Positions 7,694 to 13,222 of a stretch of DNA of 13,222 nucleotides are shown in pieces. A program made the translations under genes and the position numbers. The notes below the pieces were generated by a model. It did not search any database. It was not told the DNA's origin and saw only the letters and a list, made by a program, of their open reading frames with translations. This stretch comes from JAGLQA01 sp023135565 (GTDB taxonomy: Bacteria; Acidobacteriota; Aminicenantia; UBA2199), in the NCBI GenBank assembly GCA_030639305.1, contig DAOWCY010000197.1, forward strand, positions 1-13,222, read 5' to 3'. How positions within the stretch are numbered: position 1 is the first letter of the stretch; each line of letters begins with the position of its first letter.

Positions 7694-7971
7694 AAAGGGG
7701 TGCAGCATATCTTGCACCGTCAACATTTTTCAATCTGCCGTAAAGCTAACAATAAAGGGGATTTAACGCCCGGCATCTCTTTTTTGTCAACATTTTGCTG
7801 CATGGGTTTTCGTTTTTCCTATCCAATCTCTTTTCCTCGAAACCGTTATATATCAGGCGTTTTCAAAGTTTTGTAGTTTTGGCATCAAAATTGCTAAGTA
7901 AATAGCAACGGAGAGAAAAGGAAAGGGAGCTAAGATGTGAAATTTTTGGCCCAGACACCCAACAACGACCA
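7694..7971. other. Non-coding gap with small inverted repeats
   Basis: No gene is supported. GGTGCA-GCATATCT-TGCACC (7699-7718) and TTGCTA-AGTAAA-TAGCAA (about 7890-7907) are small inverted repeats. GTCAACATTTT occurs twice (about 7719 and 7787). An open frame on the minus strand through 7853-8035 begins with TTG, has no ribosome binding site and spans the terminator below, so it was not called. A short untranslated RNA ending at the terminator is possible. Confidence 0.4.
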
Positions 7972-8005
7972 GGGGGGCGGGGTAAAACCCGCCCCCCAGT
8001 TTTTT
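7972..8005 (+). terminator. Intrinsic terminator, plus strand
   Basis: A 10-bp pure GC stem, GGGGGGCGGG at 7972-7981 with CCCGCCCCCC at 7988-7997 and a 6-base loop, is followed by AG and six T (8000-8005). This is a textbook Rho-independent terminator shape. It lies about 530 bases after the response regulator stop and faces the same way, so it either ends a long 3' untranslated region carrying array 2 or ends a separate small transcript. Confidence 0.8.
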
Positions 8006-8209
8006 AGTTACACCTAAGGTTTCGAGGGGAATCAAATAACAAATACGCAGGGAAAAAAAATATACGCTTTAATGATACCGGCAGAATTTTTCCCGGTACT
8101 TCACTAAAAAAGGGAGCTTGAAGGCGGGGATTCGAGTTGTACTGCACATGTTCGTTATTAGCGTTATGTAACGGGAGCTCTAATTTTCTCTCTCACTATA
8201 AACATTTGT

Positions 8210-8265
8210 CCTGCGGGATACAACTGTTCTAAAAGTGCACACTTTTTTGAACAGTTGTCCGCAGG
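8210..8265. repeat. 56-bp near-perfect hairpin between convergent genes
   Basis: The left arm CCTGCGG-GAT-ACAACTGTTC-T-AAAAGTG pairs with the right arm CAC-ACTTTTTT-GAACAGTTGT-CCGCAGG, leaving only a GAT bulge and small central mismatches. Such a long stem could terminate transcription from either side, but no T-run follows the outer ends. It may instead be a palindromic mobile repeat. It lies about 90 bases past the aldehyde dehydrogenase stop. Confidence 0.75.
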
Positions 8266-8273
8266 CTTGTTTG

Positions 8274-8352
8274 CAGCCATCAGCCCCCGGCGTTCAGTCC
8301 TCAGCAGGCTGACGCTTAAATGCTGAAAGTCGATGGCTGAAAACTGAATGCT
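8274..8352. repeat. CTGA-rich inverted repeat next to aldehyde dehydrogenase stop
   Basis: CAGCCATC (8274-8281) pairs with GATGGCTG (8332-8339), and GTTCAGT pairs with ACTGAA further out of register. In between, CTGA/TCAG words recur at short intervals (TCAGTCCTCAGCAGGCTGA, ATGCTGAAAG). It looks like a degenerate imperfect repeat that could fold in the 3' end of the aldehyde dehydrogenase mRNA. Confidence 0.5.
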
Positions 8353-8354
8353 GT

Positions 8355-9782
8355 TTACGATAAATTGATGACTACCATGCGCAGGGTGGTCATCTCTTCT
8401 ATGGCAAACTTTGCCCCTTCCCGGCCTAATCCGCTGCCTTTATTGCCGCCGTAAGGCATATGGTCCACCCTGAAAGTAGGAATGTCGTTGATAATCACCC
8501 CGCCTACATCTAAGTTTTTCACCGCTTTCATGGCCCTATTTATGTCGCAGGTAAAGACCCCGGCCTGCAAACCGTATTCGCTGTTATCGCAGAGTTCCAC
8601 CCCCTGCTCGAAAGAATCGATTTTTTGTATCACCACAGCGGGGCCGAAGAGTTCTTTTCTCATTATTTTCATCTCCGCGCCGGCATCGGTAATAACCGTG
8701 GGCCGGTATATATTGCCTTCTCTTTTGCCGCCTAAGAGGATTTTCGCGCCCCTGTCCACCGCTTCGTCTATCCAGCTTTCCACCCGTTTTGCTTCGTCTA
8801 CAGAGATCATGGGACCCAAATCGGTCTCCCTGTCTAAGGGATTGCCAATTTCCCATTCTTTTGTTAGGCGGACGAATTCCCGCGTAAATTTGTCGTAGAT
8901 GTCTTTATGGACAAAAATCCGCTGCACAGATATGCAGACCTGGCCCTGGTAATAGAAAGCGCCCATGACGCACCTTTTCACCACAAAATCCATATTGTCG
9001 ATATTATTGTCGATGACGGCGCCGCTGTTGGAACCCAATTCTAAAGTGATTTTTTTAATCCCGGCGATACGGGTGATTCGTTCGCCCACCTCCCTGCTGC
9101 CGGTAAAACTGATCCTGGAGATTCGTTTATCTTTAAGCAGTGCTTCGCCTACAGTTGACCCCGGGCCCACCAGCGCATGGATGCCTCCCGGCGGCACCCC
9201 GGCTTCGTTAAAAGCCCGTACCAATTCGATACCGGACAGGGGGGTTAGGCTCGACGGTTTCAGGATAACCGGGCACCCGGCGGCTATGGCCGGGGCAATC
9301 TTGTGGGCCGCCAGGTTTAAAGGAAAATTAAAAGGCGAGATAGCCAGGACAACGCCTGCCGGGAATCTTTCGTAATAGCCGACTTTACCTTCCCCGGCCC
9401 GGCCGGCGTCGATGGGCAGGGTTTCACCGTGTATTCTTTTTGCCTCTTCCGCGGCATATTCGATATTTTCGACACAGCGTTCCACCTCGGCCCTGGCAAA
9501 TTTATAAGGTTTCCCTGCTTCCCTAATTATCAGTTCGGTAAAGTGTTCGCTCTCCCTGTTGATAATTTTTGCCGCACCGGCTATTATCCGGCTCCTGCGG
9601 TGGGCCGGCAGGTTAGCCATGGTTTTTTTTGTTTTTTCCGCCGCGGCCACTGCTGTTTCGATATGATCTGTCCCTGCCACTGAAACGCAGGCAAAGGCTT
9701 CGCCGCTGAATTTATCGAAAACTTTTTCTTGTTTGCCGGTTTTTACTTTTTCACCGGCAATGAAAAGATCATATGAGTCCAT
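8355..9782 (-). CDS. NAD(P)-dependent aldehyde dehydrogenase
   Basis: This 475-residue protein is a complete member of the aldehyde dehydrogenase superfamily, which oxidises aldehydes to acids in the cytoplasm using NAD+ or NADP+. Catalytic landmarks are present: Asn152 in SPFNFPLNL, Lys175 in LKPSS, the coenzyme-loop FTGSREVG (226-233), general base Glu248 in ELGSNSG, nucleophile Cys283 in GQVCISVQR, and Glu377-Phe379 in KELFGP. The C-terminal TFRVDHMPYGGNKGSGLGRE is the style of the lactaldehyde / ALDH21-like and non-phosphorylating GAPDH-like branch. I would not assign a substrate. A strong GGAGGT lies five bases upstream of ATG. The gene stands alone, about 180 bases downstream of the toxin gene on the same strand, and converges with the two-component operon. 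Confidence 0.93.
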   Translation of the reverse strand: MDSYDLFIAGEKVKTGKQEKVFDKFSGEAFACVSVAGTDHIETAVAAAEKTKKTMANLPAHRRSRIIAGAAKIINRESEHFTELIIREAGKPYKFARAEVERCVENIEYAAEEAKRIHGETLPIDAGRAGEGKVGYYERFPAGVVLAISPFNFPLNLAAHKIAPAIAAGCPVILKPSSLTPLSGIELVRAFNEAGVPPGGIHALVGPGSTVGEALLKDKRISRISFTGSREVGERITRIAGIKKITLELGSNSGAVIDNNIDNMDFVVKRCVMGAFYYQGQVCISVQRIFVHKDIYDKFTREFVRLTKEWEIGNPLDRETDLGPMISVDEAKRVESWIDEAVDRGAKILLGGKREGNIYRPTVITDAGAEMKIMRKELFGPAVVIQKIDSFEQGVELCDNSEYGLQAGVFTCDINRAMKAVKNLDVGGVIINDIPTFRVDHMPYGGNKGSGLGREGAKFAIEEMTTLRMVVINLS

Positions 9783-9796
9783 GATTACCTCCTAAT

Positions 9797-9827
9797 ATTA
9801 TAGTGTTTTTTCAAGACTAAGCTTGAA
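9797..9827 (-). promoter_or_regulatory. Possible aldehyde dehydrogenase promoter and operator
   Basis: On the minus strand a TATAAT (plus 9797-9802) lies 14 bases before the start codon, which would give a very short leader. Just upstream is an inverted repeat TTCAAG-N6-CTTGAA (9810-9827) lying in the -10 to -35 spacer, a typical repressor site. No good -35 box is seen, so this is tentative. Confidence 0.25.
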
Positions 9828-9849
9828 ATAAAACCACCTCATGGTGGTT
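9825..9849 (-). terminator. Weak terminator candidate after toxin-antitoxin operon
   Basis: On the minus strand AACCACC-ATGA-GGTGGTT is followed by TTATTT. The 7-bp stem and short T-rich tail would suit a weak intrinsic terminator separating the toxin-antitoxin transcript from the aldehyde dehydrogenase gene. Confidence 0.4.
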
Positions 9850-9874
9850 ATCCCGGTTTTTGGCGTACTGTCCC

Positions 9875-9909
9875 AAAACGGCTTATAGGGTGCACCCGCC
9901 GGGTGCCTC
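9875..9909. repeat. CGGCTTATAGG plus GC hairpin, fragment of palindromic family
   Basis: CGGCTTATAGGGT is followed by the hairpin GCACCC-GCC-GGGTGC (9892-9906). The same arrangement of CGGCTTATAGG followed by a GC hairpin with a CGCCG-type loop is found at 12876-12904, and a more diverged version at 4438-4470. This links the site to the palindromes at the window end. Confidence 0.5.
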
Positions 9910-9961
9910 GAAATTTGTATATCATGTTTATTTTTTCCGCCATGCAATGGCATAAACTATA

Positions 9962-10225
9962 TTATTGTTTATATACTTTTCTCCTGTGTTTGACTGTTAA
10001 TATAGTTATTTCTCTTTCCGTTAAATCGGCGGTATAAATGATGCGATAATCGCCGAACCGGTATCGGTAAAGCCCTTTTAAATTACCTTTAAGCGGTTTA
10101 CCCAGGTTTACCGGATTTTTGATGAAATAGGTCTTAATTTTCTCTATTATTTTTTTCGAGGCGCTTTTGTCCACAGCTCTTAAATCCTTCAAAGCGTCTT
10201 CGTGCCAGGTTAGGTTATAATCCAA
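9962..10225 (-). CDS. RelE/ParE-superfamily toxin
   Basis: This 87-residue protein has the size and pattern of RelE toxins, which cleave mRNA at the ribosome. Visible family features are the N-terminal helical part (WHEDALKDLRAVDKSASKKI), KPLKGNLKGLYRYRFGDYRIIY (residues 43-64) with the conserved arginines, and the C-terminal TVKHRRKVY (His80). The start appears to be TTG at 10223-10225, within the last codons of the antitoxin gene, giving an 11-base overlap. A GGAG about 9 bases upstream supports this, and no nearby ATG is available. The overlap fits translational coupling in an antitoxin-first operon. RelE-type mRNA interferase is favoured over ParE-type gyrase poison by the compact size and YRYR-GDYRIIY motif, but this is family-based inference. 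Confidence 0.88.
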   Translation of the reverse strand: MDYNLTWHEDALKDLRAVDKSASKKIIEKIKTYFIKNPVNLGKPLKGNLKGLYRYRFGDYRIIYTADLTEREITILTVKHRRKVYKQ

Positions 10226-10430
10226 GTTCTTTCTCCACTTCCCCGGTTGTTAAATATTTTGCGTTTTTTCGGTTCAATCTTTCTAATGCTTCGTGGGCGT
10301 CTTCGTAGTCTTCTATAACCTCTTCGACGACTTCCAGGATGAATGAGCTTTTACTGCGTTTCGTTTTTTGTGAAATCGCCTCCAACTTCTTGCTTATTTC
10401 ATCGGGTAATCGAACGCTTAATGTAGACAT
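10215..10430 (-). CDS. RelB-type ribbon-helix-helix antitoxin
   Basis: This 71-residue acidic protein lies immediately upstream of the toxin. The N-terminus MSTLSVRLPDEISKKLEAIS is a typical ribbon-helix-helix DNA-binding start, followed by SKSSFILEVVEEVIEDYEDA, the second helix. The C-terminal part (ERLNRKNAKYLTTGEVEKEL) should wrap and neutralise the toxin. I chose ATG 10430 because GGAG (plus 10438-10441) is correctly spaced and the domain begins right there. A longer reading to 10481 would add an unlikely tyrosine-rich tail made of promoter DNA. The pair should bind its own promoter and repress it. Confidence 0.9.
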   Translation of the reverse strand: MSTLSVRLPDEISKKLEAISQKTKRSKSSFILEVVEEVIEDYEDAHEALERLNRKNAKYLTTGEVEKELGL

Positions 10431-10460
10431 TTTAAAACTCCTTATATTTGATATGTAGTA

Positions 10461-10489
10461 ATTGTAATACAAATAATACAAAAAATCAA
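10461..10489 (-). promoter_or_regulatory. Toxin-antitoxin promoter with 9-bp tandem operator
   Basis: On the minus strand, TTGATT (-35, plus 10484-10489) and TACAAT (-10, plus 10461-10466) are separated by exactly 17 bases. The spacer and -10 box contain two perfect head-to-tail copies of TAATACAAA on the plus strand (10465-10473 and 10474-10482). Short tandem repeats under the promoter are the usual type of binding site for ribbon-helix-helix antitoxins, so autoregulation is likely. Confidence 0.6.
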
Positions 10490-10611
10490 CTCTTCATGCA
10501 GAAGTTATTCATTTTGAAATAAATCGATCTCTAAACAGTTCATGTTCCGTTCATACTCATTTCGTCCGGCTGTGTTTATTGTACAAAACTGGATAGTTAC
10601 AATCTTATTTT

Positions 10612-10682
10612 TTGCTTTTTTTTTCAAAATGTTTTAAAATAGTATTTCAAATAATTTTTAATCGAAGCAAGGGAGGTTTAAA
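10612..10682 (+). promoter_or_regulatory. Promoter and ribosome binding site of LRR gene
   Basis: TTGCTT (10612-10617) and TAAAAT (10635-10640) are 17 bases apart and give a plausible sigma70 promoter, divergent from the toxin-antitoxin promoter. GGGAGG (10671-10676) lies six bases before ATG 10683 in the same GGAGGTTTAAAATG-like context as the tricorn gene. Confidence 0.5.
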
Positions 10683-12155
10683 ATGAATGTAAAGCCGATC
10701 AAGGAGAAGCTAAAAGAAACAAGATTTCGCCGGATTTCAAGTGGTCTATTAAAAGGGCCTATCAAAACCGGCTGGGGGCTGGCGATTATTGCCGTTATGA
10801 TCCTGGTAGGTTTTTTAACTTGCAGCAAAAAGAACGCTGAAAAGTGGTCTCCGCCGCAAGTCATCAAAGTAGACACCGGGCAGGCTTTAGCAAACCTACA
10901 CCGCACTATATACTGCGAACCTTACAGGAAAAACCAGGTGACGGGAATGCTTGCCCGGGAAGGAGATTTATTATTAGAAGATAATTTTTTATTCCCCTAC
11001 CGGGAATCCGACGGCCAAGCCTTTTCTTTAAAAATAGAAGATTCATGCCGGCTGCGGTTAGGGAAAAAAATCATTTCGCTAATACTAAACGAAAAGGGCT
11101 GGGAATGGTTAGAAAAAGCATCGGATGAGGATATCGCTTCTCTTCGAATTCTTTGTTTCGACGATATATATTTTGATGATATTATCGAGGAATCCCGGCT
11201 TCCCCTTCTTAAAAAAATAGCTCAAAAAAATCCAAATATCGGCTTATCATTCGATTATGAAGACTCAGACAGCCGGATCATTTCATTATTCAAACCCGAA
11301 GTGTTATCTAATATTGATGAAGAATCATTAATGAAAGCGTTACCTTACCTGCAAAACGTGCAATTTTTATGGGTAATGTTCACCAATGCTTCAATATTAG
11401 AAAAACTCTCGGACCTACCCAAACTTCGAACTCTAAGATTGAACTTAAATAAAAATTCACCTCGATTAGTTTTTCCTCCCGGGGATAAATTAAAACACCT
11501 GGAATCTTTATCGGTGATTGTTCCCGAATCCGATAAAATCGGGGATATCTCAGGTATCGGGGATTTAAAACAATTAAAAGAGCTTGTTTTATTGTCCGAA
11601 GGAATAGATAACCTTGAATTCCTCGCAGCACTCACCGAATTAAGAACGCTTTCTTTAAATTCCTGCGAAAATCTCAAAGATATTTCATTTTTGAAAAAAT
11701 TAACGAAGCTGACCTGGTTGGGTTTCCCGGCCAATATCTCCCAGGAAAATTTTAATACCGTGTTAAACGAACATCCGGCCCTGCAAGTAGTGGAGCTTAT
11801 GGCCTGTAAAAACATCACCGATCTCAATGCGCTGACTCAACTGCCGGATTTGAAAGCGGTGATTATCGGCGGCGATACTTCCGCAAATATCGAAGTCCTG
11901 GAAAAAATTAAAGGCTTGCAATTATTGGCTTTGCCCAAAGATGAATTCGAAGGCGGTCCTTCCGAAAATGTAAAAAAACTTGAGAAAGCGCTTCCCGGAT
12001 GCATCATCGTAGAAGGAGGGACAGCCTGTATGGGTTCAGGGTGGATTTTGCTGCTGTTTCCCGGTGTATTTCTTGCCCTGTTGATCAGCCGGAAACTACG
12101 CAAGACACTGACCTCCGGCGGCCCTGCCGGGGGCCAAACTTTTGAAAAAATTTGA
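10683..12155 (+). CDS. Leucine-rich-repeat protein anchored at both ends in the membrane
   Basis: This 490-residue protein has a basic N-terminus (KPIKEKLKETRFRR), a membrane helix at about 30-47, a large extramembrane part and a second helix at about 453-469 followed by SRKLRK. By the positive-inside rule both ends are cytoplasmic and the middle is periplasmic. About residues 225-425 are irregular leucine-rich repeats (LPKLRTLRLNLN, LKQLKELVLL, LTELRTLSLNSCENL), of the internalin-like 22-residue type, usually used to bind proteins. Residues about 60-220 were not recognised. Cys47 ends the first helix, but FLTC is not a proper lipobox. The last 14 residues (from Thr477, TSGGPAGGQTFEKI) are encoded by an inverted dispersed repeat, so the native C-terminus was probably different. 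The CPBP protease gene follows 59 bases later. Binding partner unknown. Confidence 0.8.
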   Translation: MNVKPIKEKLKETRFRRISSGLLKGPIKTGWGLAIIAVMILVGFLTCSKKNAEKWSPPQVIKVDTGQALANLHRTIYCEPYRKNQVTGMLAREGDLLLEDNFLFPYRESDGQAFSLKIEDSCRLRLGKKIISLILNEKGWEWLEKASDEDIASLRILCFDDIYFDDIIEESRLPLLKKIAQKNPNIGLSFDYEDSDSRIISLFKPEVLSNIDEESLMKALPYLQNVQFLWVMFTNASILEKLSDLPKLRTLRLNLNKNSPRLVFPPGDKLKHLESLSVIVPESDKIGDISGIGDLKQLKELVLLSEGIDNLEFLAALTELRTLSLNSCENLKDISFLKKLTKLTWLGFPANISQENFNTVLNEHPALQVVELMACKNITDLNALTQLPDLKAVIIGGDTSANIEVLEKIKGLQLLALPKDEFEGGPSENVKKLEKALPGCIIVEGGTACMGSGWILLLFPGVFLALLISRKLRKTLTSGGPAGGQTFEKI

Positions 12156-12200
12156 ACAAAACTTTTGATGATAAAAAATCAAAAGCGCTCCCCTGCCGCG
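12112..12200 (-). repeat. Dispersed palindromic repeat, copy B (inverted)
   Basis: Read on the minus strand this has GGCAGGGGAGCGCTTTTGA, then ATCATCAAAAGTTTTGTTC, then AGTTTGGCCCCCGGCAGGG-CCGCC, in the same order as copy A at 631-735. It covers the final 14 codons and stop of the LRR gene and most of the gap before the CPBP gene. An in-frame TTG at 12152 that would extend the CPBP protein by 21 residues lies inside it and is not believed. Confidence 0.8.
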
Positions 12201-12214
12201 TAGTACCGACAAAT

Positions 12215-12862
12215 ATGAAATCTCTTATTGAAAACAAAAAGTTATTGATCGAAACCGGCGCATTCGGCGCGGGCATGCTGCTGTTTGCCCTTTTTATTCA
12301 CTCGAAACTCCCGCTGCTCTTTTTTTCCTACGCCGGTCTACTCCTTGCCGCGGTTATCCTGGGCCGCATTTTTTTTAAAGAAACAAATCTTTTGGAAATT
12401 TTCGGCCTATCAAAACTTTCGGCAAAGGTACTGCTCATCTCTTTTGTGGGACTTCTTTTCGGCGCTGCTATCGGCGTTCAATACCGGCTTCTCTTAGGCA
12501 GTTCGATTTTGCCCCGGTTTTTTTCCACTTTCGTACTGCTCTCCGCCCTAATCGGGATTACCGAAGAACTGCTGTATCGCGGTTATGTGCAAGGGCGAGT
12601 CAAACCTTTCGGCCCCATTTTTGCCATCGGCTTTGCTGCTTTGCTGCACAGCGGTTATAAAGTTTTCCTCTTTATTTTACCGCCTGCCGGGGTATCTACC
12701 GATTTGTTATCTTTAGCCCTGTACACACTCTGGGGCGGGTTGGGTTTCGGCATTTTAAGAGAAATTTCAGGCAGCGTCCTGCCCCCGCTTCTTGCTCACG
12801 CTGCTTTCGATATTATCGTCTATGCGGAGTATGCCAAAGCCCCCTGGTGGGTTTGGTCATAG
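12215..12862 (+). CDS. CPBP-family intramembrane metalloprotease
   Basis: This 215-residue, very hydrophobic protein has about six to seven membrane helices and the CPBP (CAAX protease and bacteriocin-processing, Abi/Rce1-like) signature. Motif 1 is ITEELLYRGYVQG (Glu117, Glu118, Arg122), motif 2 is ALLHSGYK (His145) and motif 3 is PPLLAHAAFDII (His195, with Asp199 in the position often held by Asn). These are the expected metal-binding and catalytic residues, so an active protease is likely. ATG 12215 was chosen because the frame before it runs into the dispersed repeat. No Shine-Dalgarno is visible, so the repeat may have displaced it, or translation may depend on the upstream LRR gene. Family members process prenylated proteins, bacteriocins or membrane regulators. 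The target here is unknown. Confidence 0.85.
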   Translation: MKSLIENKKLLIETGAFGAGMLLFALFIHSKLPLLFFSYAGLLLAAVILGRIFFKETNLLEIFGLSKLSAKVLLISFVGLLFGAAIGVQYRLLLGSSILPRFFSTFVLLSALIGITEELLYRGYVQGRVKPFGPIFAIGFAALLHSGYKVFLFILPPAGVSTDLLSLALYTLWGGLGFGILREISGSVLPPLLAHAAFDIIVYAEYAKAPWWVWS

Positions 12863-12870
12863 CCTCCCCG

Positions 12871-12934
12871 CGAAGCGGCTTATAGGCTGGGGACGCCGTC
12901 CCCCCGCGGCGCGGGGAGCCTATAAGCTGCTTCG
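12871..12934. repeat. Nested palindromes downstream of CPBP gene
   Basis: An outer inverted repeat, CGAAGCGGCTTATAGGCT (12871-12888) with AGCCTATAAGCTGCTTCG (12917-12934), matches at 17 of 18 positions. The 28-base interior holds two perfect hairpins, GGGGACG-C-CGTCCCC (12889-12903) and CCCCGCG-G-CGCGGGG (12902-12916). The first nine bases follow the CPBP stop. It could act as a 3' end structure, but no T-run follows. Confidence 0.75.
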
Positions 12935-13109
12935 CAGCAGGGGTGGTGATAGCGCTTCTCGTTTATAAAAAGTTTTGTTCAAACTTTTTCAAACCCCGCG
13001 GCGCGGGGAGCCTATAAGCTGCTTCGCAGCAGGGGTGGTGATAACGCTTCTCGTTTATAAAAAGTTTTGTTCAAACTTTTACAAAAGTTTGGCCCCCGGC
13101 AGGGCCGCC
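12902..13109 (+). repeat. Dispersed repeat copy C with internal 92-bp duplication
   Basis: Bases 12902-12993 and 12994-13085 are a direct tandem duplication differing at only two positions (G12952 versus A13044, T12989 versus A13081). Each contains AGCCTATAAGCTGCTTCGC, GTGGTGATA, CGCTTCTCG and AAAAAGTTTTGTTCAAAC. The second unit continues into AAAAGTTTGGCCCCCGGCAG-GGCCGCC (to 13109), the end shared with copies A and B. Confidence 0.88.
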
Positions 13110-13222
13110 CAATACTGTTGCCTTAAGGCTTGGTGTGTTTTGCGAAGCAATAATGGGGGTCCAGGGGGAGCCTCCCCCTGGCCCTCGGAGAGCCGCCGGA
13201 GGCATCTTTTCTCCTTAAAGCA
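13110..13222. repeat. Palindrome-rich tail, likely extension of dispersed repeat
   Basis: No gene is visible. GCCTTAAGGC (13120-13129) and a perfect 21-base inverted repeat with one central base, CCAGGGGGAG-C-CTCCCCCTGG (13161-13181), are present. GAGCCGCCGGAGGCATCTTTT follows, and GCCGCCGGAGG also ends copy B at its outer edge. The full element may therefore extend to about 13210. It is cut by the window end. Confidence 0.55.

Noticed and set aside
7468..7726. Repetitive open frames on the minus strand across array 2, and one on the plus strand
   Set aside because: They stay open only because the unit is 21 bp. Several frames are open at once, none has a ribosome binding site, and the composition is pure repeat.
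7853..8035. 60-residue minus-strand ORF
   Set aside because: TTG start, no ribosome binding site, and it runs straight through the GC terminator stem.
10431..10481. Seventeen-residue extension of the antitoxin
   Set aside because: It would translate the promoter and operator, and GGAG is placed for ATG 10430.
10683..10823. Lipoprotein signal on the LRR protein at Cys47
   Set aside because: The residues before the cysteine (FLT) do not fit a lipobox, and the helix begins about 30 residues in, so a membrane anchor is preferred.
12152..12214. TTG-initiated 21-residue N-terminal extension of the CPBP protein
   Set aside because: The extension is encoded by the dispersed repeat and overlaps the LRR stop; the recognisable protein begins at ATG 12215.

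Overview
This window looks like chromosomal DNA from an uncultured-type, probably anaerobic, Gram-negative bacterium of moderate GC content. The evidence for that is indirect. There is an exported tricorn-type S41 protease with a signal peptide, an NtrC-class regulator, several genes with strong GGAGG ribosome binding sites, and only about three quarters of the window is coding. The intergenic DNA is crowded with structured repeats. No RNA gene, IS transposase or CRISPR array was seen, so I cannot name the phylum.

Layout. Positions 1-410 hold no gene. At 411-611 is a 3' remnant of a creD-like membrane protein gene, followed at once by copy A of a dispersed repeat. At 912-4202 is a large secreted tricorn protease homologue. 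At 4201-4319 a short tandem array begins, overlapping the protease stop codon. At 4531-7442 a soluble PAS histidine kinase overlaps a sigma54-dependent response regulator by one base. At 7475-7693 is a second array of the same repeat family in the opposite orientation. The gap 7694-8354 is non-coding and holds an orphan terminator and a long hairpin. On the minus strand are an aldehyde dehydrogenase (8355-9782) and, upstream of it, a RelB/RelE-type toxin-antitoxin pair (9962-10430). Divergent from these, on the plus strand, are a membrane-anchored leucine-rich-repeat protein (10683-12155) and a CPBP-family intramembrane protease (12215-12862). The window ends in nested palindromes and a 92-bp tandem duplication of the dispersed repeat.

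How the genes fit together. The kinase and regulator form a clear two-gene operon, but no target promoter with a convincing sigma54 signature was found here. The toxin-antitoxin pair has its own promoter with a likely operator. The LRR and CPBP genes may be co-transcribed and both act in or at the membrane. A copy of the dispersed repeat sits exactly between them, supplies the last residues of the LRR protein and may have replaced the CPBP leader.

The most unusual signal is the repeat architecture. Two arrays with about 21-bp units (10+11 bp half-units) face each other across the kinase-regulator operon and share the same inner boundary motif. A separate palindromic repeat family occurs at several intergenic sites and has intruded on coding sequence.
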